Shown here piece by piece: positions 1 to 7,282 of a stretch of 40,526 nucleotides of DNA (its first letter is position 1; each line of letters opens with the position of its first letter). The position numbers and the translations under genes were made by a program. The notes under the pieces were generated by a model, which was given only the letters and a program-made list of their open reading frames with translations, made no database searches and was not told where the DNA came from. The stretch is from Paracoccaceae bacterium (GTDB lineage Bacteria; Pseudomonadota; Alphaproteobacteria; Rhodobacterales; Rhodobacteraceae): the NCBI GenBank assembly GCA_029244725.1, contig JAQWQJ010000024.1:1-40526 (forward strand), in the 5' to 3' direction.

Positions 1-120
1 GGTGTTCCAAAGGCCCAATTTGGACTATATTTGAAGGAATGTGAGTGGCGTTTTAACAACAGTGACCCGTCAGTGCAATTATCACAGCTAAGACAATGGG
101 TTAAGAAGTATTTGAACTAG
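1..120 (+). CDS. IS1595-family transposase, C-terminal fragment
   Basis: An open frame runs from base 1 to a TAG at 118-120, giving 39 residues. It contains the segment FGLYLKECEWRFN and ends QWVKKYLN. The ECEWRFN segment is typical of the C-terminal end of IS1595-family DDE transposases, where the tail of the catalytic domain reads LKECEWRFNNR or similar. The N-terminal zinc-ribbon and DDE core are outside the window. The call rests on recognising this tail and on the adjoining terminal inverted repeat. The N-terminus of a second copy is at 40425-40526. Confidence 0.8.
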   Translation, partial: GVPKAQFGLYLKECEWRFNNSDPSVQLSQLRQWVKKYLN

Positions 121-137
121 TTATCTGGGTCAGCCCC
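1..137 (+). mobile_element. IS1595-family insertion sequence, 3' end (partial)
   Basis: The window opens inside an insertion sequence. It holds the last codons of the transposase and then the right terminal inverted repeat at 120-137, GTTATCTGGGTCAGCCCC. This is the exact reverse complement of the 18 bases at 40390-40407. The repeat overlaps the last base of the transposase stop codon. The element interrupts the minus-strand gene at 117-479. IS1595 elements normally make 8-bp target duplications. The bases after this end (caaattaa or aaattaat) do not match those before the right-hand copy, so these are two different insertions. Confidence 0.85.
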
Positions 138-479
138 CAAATTAATTGTAATCGTGTCTGTTGAGCTGGTACCGCCGTCCCACCCAGTAACGGTAAAGGT
201 TATAGTCTGATCAGTTAAATCATCGAGAACCGCTGAGCGGTCCATAAAAAAGGTCCACTCGCCGGTTGTTGCATTGGTGAATACCGAGCCATAATCGGAT
301 GTACTTAACGCAGAATAAGTATAGCCACTGGGTGCATCGCCGACGGGAAATCCTAAAAATGCTTCCTCGAAATCGGCGCTGACTTCGTCGACATGGTCCC
401 ACAGATCAATTTCGTAGACCCAACTGTCTGGGCCGCCGCTGGCACTATTGCCACTGACATCTTCAATATTGAAACCCAT
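117..479 (-). pseudogene. Secreted/adhesin-type protein, truncated by IS insertion
   Basis: The frame starts with ATG at 477-479 and reads 120 residues into the insertion sequence. Its last six residues (GADPDN) and its stop codon come from the IS terminal repeat, so only about 114 native residues remain. These are acidic and rich in Ser, Thr, Gly and Asp, with beta-strand-like runs such as DQTITFTVTGWDGGTSSTDTIT. That pattern resembles cadherin-like or VCBS repeats of secreted calcium-binding adhesins. I see no signal peptide, as expected for type I-secreted proteins with a C-terminal signal. Many Rhodobacterales proteins of this kind end in a Hint domain, as does the gene at 13654-14703, but the two N-termini are not alike. 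The missing part should lie beyond the IS. The family assignment is tentative; the truncation is visible. Confidence 0.6.
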
Positions 480-480
480 T

Positions 481-793
481 TAAAGAGCCTGCTTTGCCTC
501 GGGTACTTTTTGTTTTTATGGTGCTTTTGTAGCAAATTTGGTTGAATCGCACCAGATACAATCGACACCTTAGGTTGAACGCATCTACTGAGCGTGCCCA
601 AAGCCTTGCCTGTCAAAGAGAATCCGTATAGTTGCGCGCGTGTCGATGTACCGTGATGTCTGAGTAGGGCATGTTTCTGGGTCGGATCTTCCGGCCCATA
701 TTCTATTCGGGGCATCGTCCAAAACCAAACCCCAAGACCGGCGGAGACAACCGCGCGGCCCGCAAAAACGTTAGTAAAGGAATCTGAGACCAC
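481..793. other. Intergenic region upstream of rpsA
   Basis: This 313-base stretch separates the truncated minus-strand gene from rpsA. It must contain the rpsA promoter and leader and the start region of the divergent gene. I could not identify a convincing -35/-10 pair. A purine-rich AAAGGA at 776-781 is the best ribosome binding site for rpsA, 12 bases before the ATG. The minus-strand open frame across 353-802 has no family resemblance and overlaps the rpsA start, so I treat it as a shadow. No cmk gene is present here. Confidence 0.5.
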
Positions 794-2473
794 ATGGCTC
801 AAAACGTATCAATGGAAGACTTCGAAGCCCTTCTTCAGGAAAGCTTTGAAATGGACACTCCGAACGAAGGTTCGGTTGTCAAAGGCAAGATCATCGCTAT
901 CGAAGCTGGTCAGGCCATCATCGACGTAGGCTACAAAATGGAAGGCCGCGTTGACATTAAAGAATTCGCTAATCCTGGCGAAGCCCCAGAAATTGCTGTT
1001 GGCGACGAAGTAGAGGTTTTCCTCCGCGCCGCTGAAAACGCACGTGGCGAAGCTGTTATCTCTCGCGAGATGGCGCGCCGCGAAGAAGCATGGGACCGTC
1101 TGGAAAAAGCATATGCTGGCGACGCTCGCGTCGAAGGCGCGATCTTCGGTCGTGTCAAAGGCGGCTTCACTGTCGATCTGGGCGGCGCAGTTGCGTTCCT
1201 TCCAGGCTCGCAGGTTGACGTTCGTCCAGTACGCGATGCTGGCCCTCTGATGGGTCTTAAGCAGCCGTTCCAGATTCTGAAAATGGACCGTCGTCGTGGC
1301 AACATCGTTGTTTCACGTCGTGCAATCCTTGAAGAGTCTCGCGCTGAGCAGCGTGCAGAAGTCATCGGTAACTTGGCTGAAGGCCAAGCTGTTGAAGGCG
1401 TCGTTAAGAACATCACAGAATACGGCGCATTCGTCGATATGGGTGGTGTTGACGGTCTATTGCACGTCACTGACATGGCATGGCGCCGCGTGAACCATCC
1501 TTCGGAAATCTTGACAATTGGCCAGACCGTTCAGGTTCAGGTCGTTAAGATCAACAAAGAGACTCACCGTATCAGCCTTGGCATGAAGCAGCTGCAGGAC
1601 GATCCTTGGACAACAGTTGCCAACCAGTACCCACTGGATTCTACACACACTGGTCGTGTCACCAATATCACCGACTACGGTGCGTTTGTTGAACTTGAGC
1701 CAGGCGTTGAAGGTCTTGTGCACGTTTCGGAAATGTCTTGGACGAAGAAGAACGTTCACCCAGGCAAAATCGTTTCTACTTCGCAAGAAGTCGAAGTTAT
1801 GGTTCTGGAAATCGACGAAGCCAAACGCCGTGTTAGCCTTGGTCTTAAGCAGACAATGCGCAACCCATGGGACGTTTTCGCAGAAAGCAACCCAGAGGGT
1901 ACGCAGGTCGAAGGCGAAGTCAAGAACATCACCGAGTTTGGTCTGTTCATCGGTCTCGAAGGCGACATCGACGGCATGGTTCACCTTTCGGACCTTTCAT
2001 GGGACGAACGTGGCGAAGACGTCATCAGCAGCTACACCAAAGGCGACATCGTCCAGGCTGTTGTCTCGGAAGTCGACGTCGAGAAAGAGCGTATCTCGCT
2101 CTCGATCAAAGCTCTCGGTGGCGACAAGTTCGCTGAAGCCGTTGGCGGCGTGAAGCGTGGCTCGATCATCACTGTCGAAGTGACTGCAATCGAAGACGGC
2201 GGAATCGAAGTTGACTATGAAGGCGCCAAATCCTTCATCCGTCGCTCGGATCTGTCACGAGACCGTGCCGAGCAGCGCCCAGAGCGTTTCGGTGTTGGCG
2301 ACAAGGTCGACGTTCGCGTCACCAACATCGACAACAAAACACGTCGCATGGGTCTTTCGATCAAAGCGCGTGAGATCGCAGAAGAGAAAGAAGCAGTACA
2401 GCAGTACGGTTCTTCGGACTCAGGTGCATCGTTGGGTGATATCCTCGGCGCAGCGCTTAAGCAGGACGACTAA
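794..2473 (+). CDS. rpsA: 30S ribosomal protein S1
   Basis: This encodes 559 residues, the usual length for S1. S1 binds mRNA on the small subunit and helps initiate translation of structured or weak Shine-Dalgarno messages. Six successive S1 (OB-fold) domains can be traced, at roughly residues 33-100, 118-184, 203-271, 288-358, 375-444 and 463-530. The third to fifth carry the typical GxVxNITEYGAFV / GLVHxSxxSW pattern. Translation starts at ATG 794 with an AAAGGA 12 bases upstream. An intrinsic terminator follows at 2503-2528, so rpsA is probably a single-gene transcript; ihfB has its own leader. S1 genes are commonly autoregulated through the leader, but no specific leader structure was recognised here. 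Confidence 0.98.
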   Translation: MAQNVSMEDFEALLQESFEMDTPNEGSVVKGKIIAIEAGQAIIDVGYKMEGRVDIKEFANPGEAPEIAVGDEVEVFLRAAENARGEAVISREMARREEAWDRLEKAYAGDARVEGAIFGRVKGGFTVDLGGAVAFLPGSQVDVRPVRDAGPLMGLKQPFQILKMDRRRGNIVVSRRAILEESRAEQRAEVIGNLAEGQAVEGVVKNITEYGAFVDMGGVDGLLHVTDMAWRRVNHPSEILTIGQTVQVQVVKINKETHRISLGMKQLQDDPWTTVANQYPLDSTHTGRVTNITDYGAFVELEPGVEGLVHVSEMSWTKKNVHPGKIVSTSQEVEVMVLEIDEAKRRVSLGLKQTMRNPWDVFAESNPEGTQVEGEVKNITEFGLFIGLEGDIDGMVHLSDLSWDERGEDVISSYTKGDIVQAVVSEVDVEKERISLSIKALGGDKFAEAVGGVKRGSIITVEVTAIEDGGIEVDYEGAKSFIRRSDLSRDRAEQRPERFGVGDKVDVRVTNIDNKTRRMGLSIKAREIAEEKEAVQQYGSSDSGASLGDILGAALKQDD

Positions 2474-2502
2474 GCTTTTCGATCCACTAAAAATTCTAGA
2501 AG

Positions 2503-2528
2503 GCCCCGGCATTGTCCGGGGCTTTTTT
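2503..2528 (+). terminator. Rho-independent terminator of rpsA
   Basis: A 7-bp perfect stem, GCCCCGG (2503-2509) with CCGGGGC (2516-2522), and a 6-base loop are followed at once by six T residues (2523-2528). It lies 30 bases after the rpsA stop. Confidence 0.9.
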
Positions 2529-2740
2529 CTTTCGAATCGGTCGTGGCGAATCCTTCCAATTGGCCCAAAAATAGACTGCCCAGTTTGGAAACGATCAATC
2601 AGTCACCGACTTTCTTTCCAAGAAAGCACCTTTTGGGGGAAATTTTCCCTGTGATTTGCAACGGATAGCTGGATTTTGAATTCAAACCACAGCATGATGT
2701 CTCAAAATTAAACTCATAAGAGTTAATCAGGGAGATGGGG

Positions 2741-3040
2741 ATGATCCGTTCGGAATTGGTCCAGAAGATTTTTGACGATAACCAAGAATTGCCAGCAGAA
2801 CGGCGTCTCTCACAGCGCGATGTTGAGCGCATTGTAAACACCATCTTCGATGAAGTTTCCGAAGCCCTGTCACGCGGTGATCGGGTTGAGCTTCGCGGCT
2901 TCGGTGCATTTTCGGTGAAAAAGCGCGACGCGCGCGTTGGCCGAAATCCGCGCACTGGCGAGACGGTTGAGGTTGAAGAAAAGCACGTTCCGTTCTTTAA
3001 GACGGGCAAGCTTTTACGGGACCGTTTGAACGGAAAATAA
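2741..3040 (+). CDS. ihfB: Integration host factor subunit beta
   Basis: This is a histone-like DNA-bending protein of the HU/IHF family (99 residues with this start). It forms a heterodimer with IHF-alpha and bends DNA sharply at promoters, origins and recombination sites. The hallmark segment [23 protein letters not shown] is present, including the arm-tip proline that intercalates into DNA. I chose ATG 2741 because it gives the canonical MIRSEL N-terminus and lies six bases after GGGAG (2730-2734). The in-frame ATG at 2735 directly abuts that site with no spacer. A small inverted repeat AACTC-ATAA-GAGTT (2711-2724) precedes the ribosome binding site. The LapA-domain gene follows after one base, so the two are probably cotranscribed. 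The rpsA-ihfB order is conserved in proteobacteria. Confidence 0.95.
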   Translation: MIRSELVQKIFDDNQELPAERRLSQRDVERIVNTIFDEVSEALSRGDRVELRGFGAFSVKKRDARVGRNPRTGETVEVEEKHVPFFKTGKLLRDRLNGK

Positions 3041-3041
3041 C

Positions 3042-3392
3042 ATGCGCACTATCCGCTTTGCATTTTTGGCCATCCTCGGGTTGGCCCTCATTGCTGTTGC
3101 CTTTGGTAACCGCGAATTCGTCACTCTGAGAATTCTACCGTCAGAGCTCGATGCGATTGTCGGCTTCTCATGGACCATCGACTTACCGTTGTTCATTGTG
3201 GTGTTCGCCAGCATCATCGCTGGCCTTATCATCGGCTTCATTTGGGAATGGATCCGCGAAAGCACGCTTCGTTCCACGGCTGCTAAACACAAGTCCGAGG
3301 CGCATGAGTTGAAACGAGAAGTCCGCAAATTGAAGACCGAACCGACAGAACCCAAAGATGAAGTCTTGATGCTGTTGGAAGACGCTAAGTAG
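3042..3392 (+). CDS. LapA-domain (DUF1049) inner-membrane protein
   Basis: This is a 116-residue membrane protein of the lipopolysaccharide assembly protein A domain family. It has two hydrophobic helices, at about residues 5-22 and 48-68, and then a charged helical C-terminus (about 70-116) rich in Lys and Glu. That layout is typical of LapA. In enterobacteria LapA works with LapB to control LPS synthesis through LpxC turnover. I see no lapB (YciM) here, so the specific function is inferred only. The start ATG lies one base after the ihfB stop, and trpF follows two bases after its stop, giving a tight ihfB-lapA-trpF transcription unit. Confidence 0.85.
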   Translation: MRTIRFAFLAILGLALIAVAFGNREFVTLRILPSELDAIVGFSWTIDLPLFIVVFASIIAGLIIGFIWEWIRESTLRSTAAKHKSEAHELKREVRKLKTEPTEPKDEVLMLLEDAK

Positions 3393-3394
3393 TT

Positions 3395-4039
3395 ATGCCA
3401 AACATTGCCGTAAAAATCTGTGGTCTCACAACAAGTGAAGACTTAGCTGCGGCTGTCGAGGCCGGAACTCGCTATGTTGGATTCAACTTCTTTCCGAAGT
3501 CACCGCGCTATGTCGATATTGGACAGGCAACCCAATTGGCCAGCGAAGTGCCTTTTGGAGTCGCCAAGGTGGCTTTGGTCGTCGATGAGACGGATTTATT
3601 CCTTGATGAGCTAACATCAACCGTGGCGATAGACATGCTTCAACTACACGGTAAAGAAACGCCCGCACGCGTAGCTGAAATCAAAGCGCGTTACGGCCTG
3701 CCTGTTATCAAGGCCATTGGGATTGCCGGTCCCGAGGACGTGCGCAAAATTGATGAATACTCGCGCGTTGCAGACCAATTGTTGATCGATGCTAAGGCCC
3801 CAAAGGGCGCTGACCTTCCAGGTGGCAACGGTGTCCCTTTTGACTGGCGCTTATTGGCCGACAAGAAATACTGGACTGTTCCGTGGATGCTGGCAGGCGG
3901 TCTGACTGTAGACAACGTGGCCGAGGCTATACGCCTTACGGGCGCCAAGCAGGTCGATCTGGCCTCAGCCGTTGAATCCTCACCTGGTCGAAAAGATCCC
4001 GCGAAAATGCAGGCATTTGTAAAAGCCGCGCAAGGCTAG
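3395..4039 (+). CDS. trpF: Phosphoribosylanthranilate isomerase
   Basis: TrpF (214 residues) catalyses the isomerisation of N-(5'-phosphoribosyl)anthranilate to CdRP in tryptophan synthesis. It is a single-domain TIM barrel of normal length. The N-terminal KICGLT motif carries the catalytic Cys. The VDMLQLHG-type strand (here DMLQLHGKE) and the C-terminal phosphate-binding [11 protein letters not shown] and [15 protein letters not shown] segments are all intact. The catalytic Asp is in LLIDA. It begins two bases after the LapA-domain gene and is the last plus-strand gene of the unit; apt converges on it after 44 bases. In Rhodobacter trpB usually follows trpF, but here trpB lies about 35 kb away at 39122. 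Confidence 0.96.
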   Translation: MPNIAVKICGLTTSEDLAAAVEAGTRYVGFNFFPKSPRYVDIGQATQLASEVPFGVAKVALVVDETDLFLDELTSTVAIDMLQLHGKETPARVAEIKARYGLPVIKAIGIAGPEDVRKIDEYSRVADQLLIDAKAPKGADLPGGNGVPFDWRLLADKKYWTVPWMLAGGLTVDNVAEAIRLTGAKQVDLASAVESSPGRKDPAKMQAFVKAAQG

Positions 4040-4050
4040 ATCGACTGCGG

Positions 4051-4072
4051 ATTTTTCTGTCCTCAAATATTC
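4051..4072 (-). repeat. Short conserved 3' element downstream of apt
   Basis: On the minus strand, 12 bases after the apt stop, the sequence reads GAATATTTGAGGACAG followed by an A-rich run. It closely matches the element downstream of gltX at 30308-30330 (GAATATTTACGGACAAAAG). The two share GAATATTT, GGACA and the trailing A-rich tract, and both lie in the sense direction after a stop codon. From memory, similar motifs are frequent after genes in Rhodobacterales. It may act in 3'-end formation, but no function is shown here. Confidence 0.45.
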
Positions 4073-4083
4073 AAAGATCCCGC

Positions 4084-4623
4084 TTAGAGCCCATCGAATT
4101 CGCAGAGAATATGAACATCCATTCCCATCTTCTCTAGCAGTGCGCGCCCACCAAGCTCTGGCAAGTCGACGATAAAGGCAGACCCAATGATCTTGCCGCC
4201 CAGCCTTTCGATCAAACTGATGCCTGCCTCAGCGGTGCCACCGGTTGCCAGCAGGTCATCAACCAGCAGGATCGTTTCACCGGCCTGAATAGCGTCGTCG
4301 TGGATTTCAACGATAGCCTCGCCGTATTCAAGCTTGTAATCCTGACTAATCACCGTGCCAGGCAGTTTGCCCTTCTTTCGAATAGGCACAAACCCCGTAC
4401 CCAGTTGGTGGGCAATCGCCCCGCCGATGATAAACCCCCGCGCCTCAAGCCCCACGACTTTGTCGATGCGCTGTCCGGCGTAAGGGTGCAGCATCTGATC
4501 AATGGCCATCCGAAATCCGCGCGGATCGGCGAACAGGGTCGTCACATCGCGAAACAGAATGCCTTCATGCGGAAAGTCCACAATTGTGCGTATGTAGTCT
4601 TTGACGTCTGTTTTCTTGGTCAT
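4084..4623 (-). CDS. apt: Adenine phosphoribosyltransferase
   Basis: APT (179 residues, normal length) converts adenine and PRPP to AMP and pyrophosphate in the cytoplasm. The type I phosphoribosyltransferase PRPP loop is clear in [14 protein letters not shown] at about residues 118-131. The [13 protein letters not shown] start and [15 protein letters not shown] segments are characteristic of Apt. The ATG overlaps the mtnP stop by four bases (ATGA), so translation is coupled. This pairing is functionally neat: MtnP releases adenine from methylthioadenosine and Apt recycles it. A conserved 3' element follows the stop at 4051-4072. Confidence 0.97.
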   Translation of the reverse strand: MTKKTDVKDYIRTIVDFPHEGILFRDVTTLFADPRGFRMAIDQMLHPYAGQRIDKVVGLEARGFIIGGAIAHQLGTGFVPIRKKGKLPGTVISQDYKLEYGEAIVEIHDDAIQAGETILLVDDLLATGGTAEAGISLIERLGGKIIGSAFIVDLPELGGRALLEKMGMDVHILCEFDGL

Positions 4624-5495
4624 CCCAAAACCCTTCCGGCAACCGCATCCAGTTTCCCCACAACTTCGGGGTCCCTCATATCGGGCGAGGTTAAAATCGC
4701 GTATTCCAACGCTCTGTCACATCCATGCTCACACGGGTCACGCTCTGCCCCAAGAAGATTTGGCAAGCGAGACACCAGCGCGCGGCCTTTGTCTGCGTTA
4801 CCGGTGAGGGTGGCGATAATCTCGGTGATATCCACCGCGCCGTGTTCTGGATGCCAGCTGTCGAAGTCGGTGATCATGGCGACTGAGGCGTAGCAAAGCT
4901 CGGCTTCGCGGGCGAGTTTGGCTTCGGGCATGTTGGTCATGCCTATGACGTCAGCGCCCCAGCTGTCTCGGTACATTTTGCTTTCTGCCACAGTAGAGAA
5001 CTGAGGACCCTCCATCGCAAGGTAGGTTCCGCCCATGTGGACGTTTATTCCGGCGTCTAAAGCAGCGGTTTGGCAGGCGGAAGATAAGCGAGGGCAGGTC
5101 GGGTGTGCGACGCTTACATGTGCAACGCAGCCTGTGCCAAAAAAGGATTTCTCACGGGCGAATGTGCGGTCAATGAACTGATCCACGATGACGAAGTCGC
5201 CGGGCGCCATTTCTTCGCGAAACGACCCGCACGCCGAGACTGAGACAACATCTGTGACACCCAGCCGTTTTAAAGCATCTATATTGGCGCGATAGGGAAC
5301 CGTGGTTGGTGAATGCATGTGACCGCGTCCGTGACGCGGAAGAAACGCCATTTTGACGCCGTCTAACGTGCCCGTCAGAATCTGATCCGACGGATCGCCC
5401 CAAGGCGTTTTAACAGAAACCCACTCGGCATTTTGTAGTCCGTCGATGTCGTAAACGCCCGAACCGCCGATGATCCCGATCATAGTTTCGCTCAT
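4620..5495 (-). CDS. mtnP: S-methyl-5'-thioadenosine phosphorylase
   Basis: MtnP (291 residues) cleaves methylthioadenosine with phosphate to adenine and 5-methylthioribose-1-phosphate. This removes a by-product of polyamine and homoserine-lactone synthesis. Family features are intact: the phosphate-binding [10 protein letters not shown] start, the [21 protein letters not shown] segment, and the purine/ribose pocket around [19 protein letters not shown] and ITDFDSW. The last of these (Asp-Phe-Asp) indicates 6-amino-purine (adenosine-type) rather than guanosine-type specificity. It is the first gene of a two-gene minus-strand operon with apt. A GGAGGCAAAC-type ribosome binding site lies just upstream of the ATG at 5493-5495. 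Confidence 0.95.
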   Translation of the reverse strand: MSETMIGIIGGSGVYDIDGLQNAEWVSVKTPWGDPSDQILTGTLDGVKMAFLPRHGRGHMHSPTTVPYRANIDALKRLGVTDVVSVSACGSFREEMAPGDFVIVDQFIDRTFAREKSFFGTGCVAHVSVAHPTCPRLSSACQTAALDAGINVHMGGTYLAMEGPQFSTVAESKMYRDSWGADVIGMTNMPEAKLAREAELCYASVAMITDFDSWHPEHGAVDITEIIATLTGNADKGRALVSRLPNLLGAERDPCEHGCDRALEYAILTSPDMRDPEVVGKLDAVAGRVLG

Positions 5496-5829
5496 GTTTG
5501 CCTCCGGTTAAGTCGCGGGTACTTAGCCACAGGCGGACATGGTCTTCAATCGGTCACAGCGGCAAGATCAGGCAAAAGTGATGCCCAACGGGTCAGTTCA
5601 GAATTAAATCGCTCGGGTGGAAAAAACTGCCGTGAATACTTTGGCAGACATCAAAACGGTGTTGCTGGACAACAAAAAGGCCCGTAAATACGGTCGTCGT
5701 TTGCTGCCACGCGATCAGTTTTCTTCAAGCAGAATTGCCATCAACGCACCGAGATAACACCATGTGCAAACCAGCTTGGGACGTGCTGAATTAGGCGTTA
5801 GGTTCGTCAAAATCGAATCGGAGGCTGAG
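5496..5829. other. Intergenic region with an unassigned small ORF
   Basis: This 334-base region separates divergent mtnP and a small membrane-protein gene and should hold both promoters. Within it a plus-strand frame opens at GTG 5617 (or GTG 5632) and runs to TAA 5755-5757, giving 46 (or 41) residues. The peptide is basic (LLDNKKARKYGRRLLPRDQ). It has no convincing ribosome binding site and no family I recognise. It could be a small protein, a gene remnant or chance. I found no clear promoter motifs. Confidence 0.3.
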
Positions 5830-6228
5830 ATGAAACTGATCAACGATATCTGGCACTCCTATCGCGCTCTGCCTGGTTGGGTTCAGTTCTGGGTGTTTGG
5901 CGTGCTTGTGCCTGTGAACTTTGCCAGCATCTTTTTTGTCGATCAGCCAAGTGGGTTGTGGATAGCGTTTCTGGCGATCGTTGCGATTTTGATCAACGTG
6001 CCAGTGATGATCGTTGAGCGCGGATTTTCCAAGACTATGGCCCTGTCGCATATTCCCTTGTGGACGTGGCTTGTTGTTTGGTTACTTATCAGCAGGCCCG
6101 AAGGCACACCGGCTTATGAAAGCTATTTGCTGGTCCTGCTGATTGTTGATGCAATTTCGTTGGCCTTTGACTATCCAGACACCCTTCGTTGGCTAAAAGG
6201 TGATCGCGCCGTGGCCGGATCGAAGTGA
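5830..6228 (+). CDS. Small integral membrane protein of unknown function
   Basis: This is a 132-residue protein that is mostly membrane-embedded. Four hydrophobic helices can be seen, at about residues 14-37, 42-64, 73-89 and 98-116, with a basic C-terminus (RWLKGDR). I do not recognise the family. The start is ATG 5830 because GGAGG lies at 5820-5824 with five bases of spacing. The frame is open back to 5764, but the extra 22 residues lack a ribosome binding site and are unlike a membrane-protein N-terminus. It precedes a DMT-family transporter by 43 bases in the same direction and could be cotranscribed with it. Confidence 0.7.
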   Translation: MKLINDIWHSYRALPGWVQFWVFGVLVPVNFASIFFVDQPSGLWIAFLAIVAILINVPVMIVERGFSKTMALSHIPLWTWLVVWLLISRPEGTPAYESYLLVLLIVDAISLAFDYPDTLRWLKGDRAVAGSK

Positions 6229-6271
6229 TTGATCCACCTGCAGGTACACCAAAGCAAAGGCCAGTTATTAC

Positions 6272-7141
6272 ATGAGCACATTGCTTCCTATTGGCGTGGC
6301 GATTGCAGCGTCGTTCATATTTGCGCTGAATTTCTACATCCAACGACACGGGCTTAAGTCAAATGACCCGTTGATTGCGGCGTTTCTGTCTGTCTCGACA
6401 ATGGCGGTCATGTTTTGGCTATTTGCCCCATTTTTCGTGTCGATTGGGTGGTTCTCGCATCCATCCATGATCTACTTTTTGTTGGTTGGTCTGACGTTTC
6501 CAGCGATCGCCCAGTTTCTGCAAATCGTGTCAGTCGGCAAAGTCGGACCAGCGCTAACGTCTGCACTAGGTTCGTTGCTGCCACTGTTCGCGGCAGTTCC
6601 TGCGGTTATGTTTTTGGGCGAGTCCTTTGGACTTACACTATTCATTGGCTTCTCTTTGATGATGGCGGGCATCGCACTTTCTGCAATGGATGGTGTGTCA
6701 ATCAAGCGTAGTTTCCCGCTTTGGGCGCTACTTTTGCCGATCGCTGCGTCCGCCGCGCGCGGGCTAGTTCAGCCCCTGACTAAAATTGGCCTGAATGACA
6801 TTCCGAGCCCTTTTTTTGCCACTCTGATCGCCGGAAGCGTTTCGACAGTCGTGTTGTTTGTTATTGTCGTCGCAACTGGTCGCCTAAGCTTGCTAGGGAA
6901 GTTTTCGCGCAAGTCGCTATGGTTTGTATTGGTTGGGATTATCAACGGAACTGGCATTCTGATGGTAAACTTTGCGATTTCCCTTGGCGAAATAACCCGT
7001 ATTGCGCCGTTCATTGCGACCGTTCCACTATGGGTTCTTTTGCTAGGATGGTCAGTTTTCCGGGTCGAGAAGCTGAGGTTTAAACACCTCATCGTAGTCA
7101 TTCTAGTTTTGGCTGGAGGCACCTTGGTTGCTGTGCGCTAG
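6272..7141 (+). CDS. EamA/DMT-superfamily transporter
   Basis: This is a 289-residue inner-membrane protein with about ten predicted hydrophobic helices arranged as two five-helix halves, as in EamA (drug/metabolite exporter) proteins. The first half ends near FGLTLFIGFSLMMAGIALSA, where EamA repeats carry a Gly-rich final helix. The second ends with LIVVILVLAGGTLVAVR, a typical closing helix for this family. Members export amino acids, metabolites or drugs; the substrate cannot be told from sequence. It is preceded by an AAAGG about ten bases before ATG 6272. It lies on the same strand as the small membrane protein upstream and the SulP gene downstream, with a 141-base gap to the latter. Confidence 0.85.
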   Translation: MSTLLPIGVAIAASFIFALNFYIQRHGLKSNDPLIAAFLSVSTMAVMFWLFAPFFVSIGWFSHPSMIYFLLVGLTFPAIAQFLQIVSVGKVGPALTSALGSLLPLFAAVPAVMFLGESFGLTLFIGFSLMMAGIALSAMDGVSIKRSFPLWALLLPIAASAARGLVQPLTKIGLNDIPSPFFATLIAGSVSTVVLFVIVVATGRLSLLGKFSRKSLWFVLVGIINGTGILMVNFAISLGEITRIAPFIATVPLWVLLLGWSVFRVEKLRFKHLIVVILVLAGGTLVAVR

Positions 7142-7282
7142 GATGGCGCGATGAATGCCGTGCAAGTTTGCCCTGTAGTGCTATGAAGTGGGCGCAAAGC
7201 AGCTTTTTGGATGGATCGCTGGCCATTTCGTGACAGGCCAGATAAACGGCCCTCGCGCACCTAGAAAACAGGACGGTTCCCC

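Noticed and set aside
117-479. The truncated gene at 117-479 and the Hint gene at 13654-14703 as two halves of one gene
   Set aside because: The Hint gene has its own ATG, N-terminal domain and stop, and its N-terminus is not like the truncated protein.
541-580. Candidate sigma-70 promoter for rpsA (TTGAAT ... TACAAT)
   Set aside because: The spacing is only about nine to ten bases, too short for a normal promoter.
931-1476. Long minus-strand frames opposite rpsA (also 1457-1984)
   Set aside because: rpsA is unmistakable on the plus strand. These are shadow frames rich in Ser, Arg and Thr.
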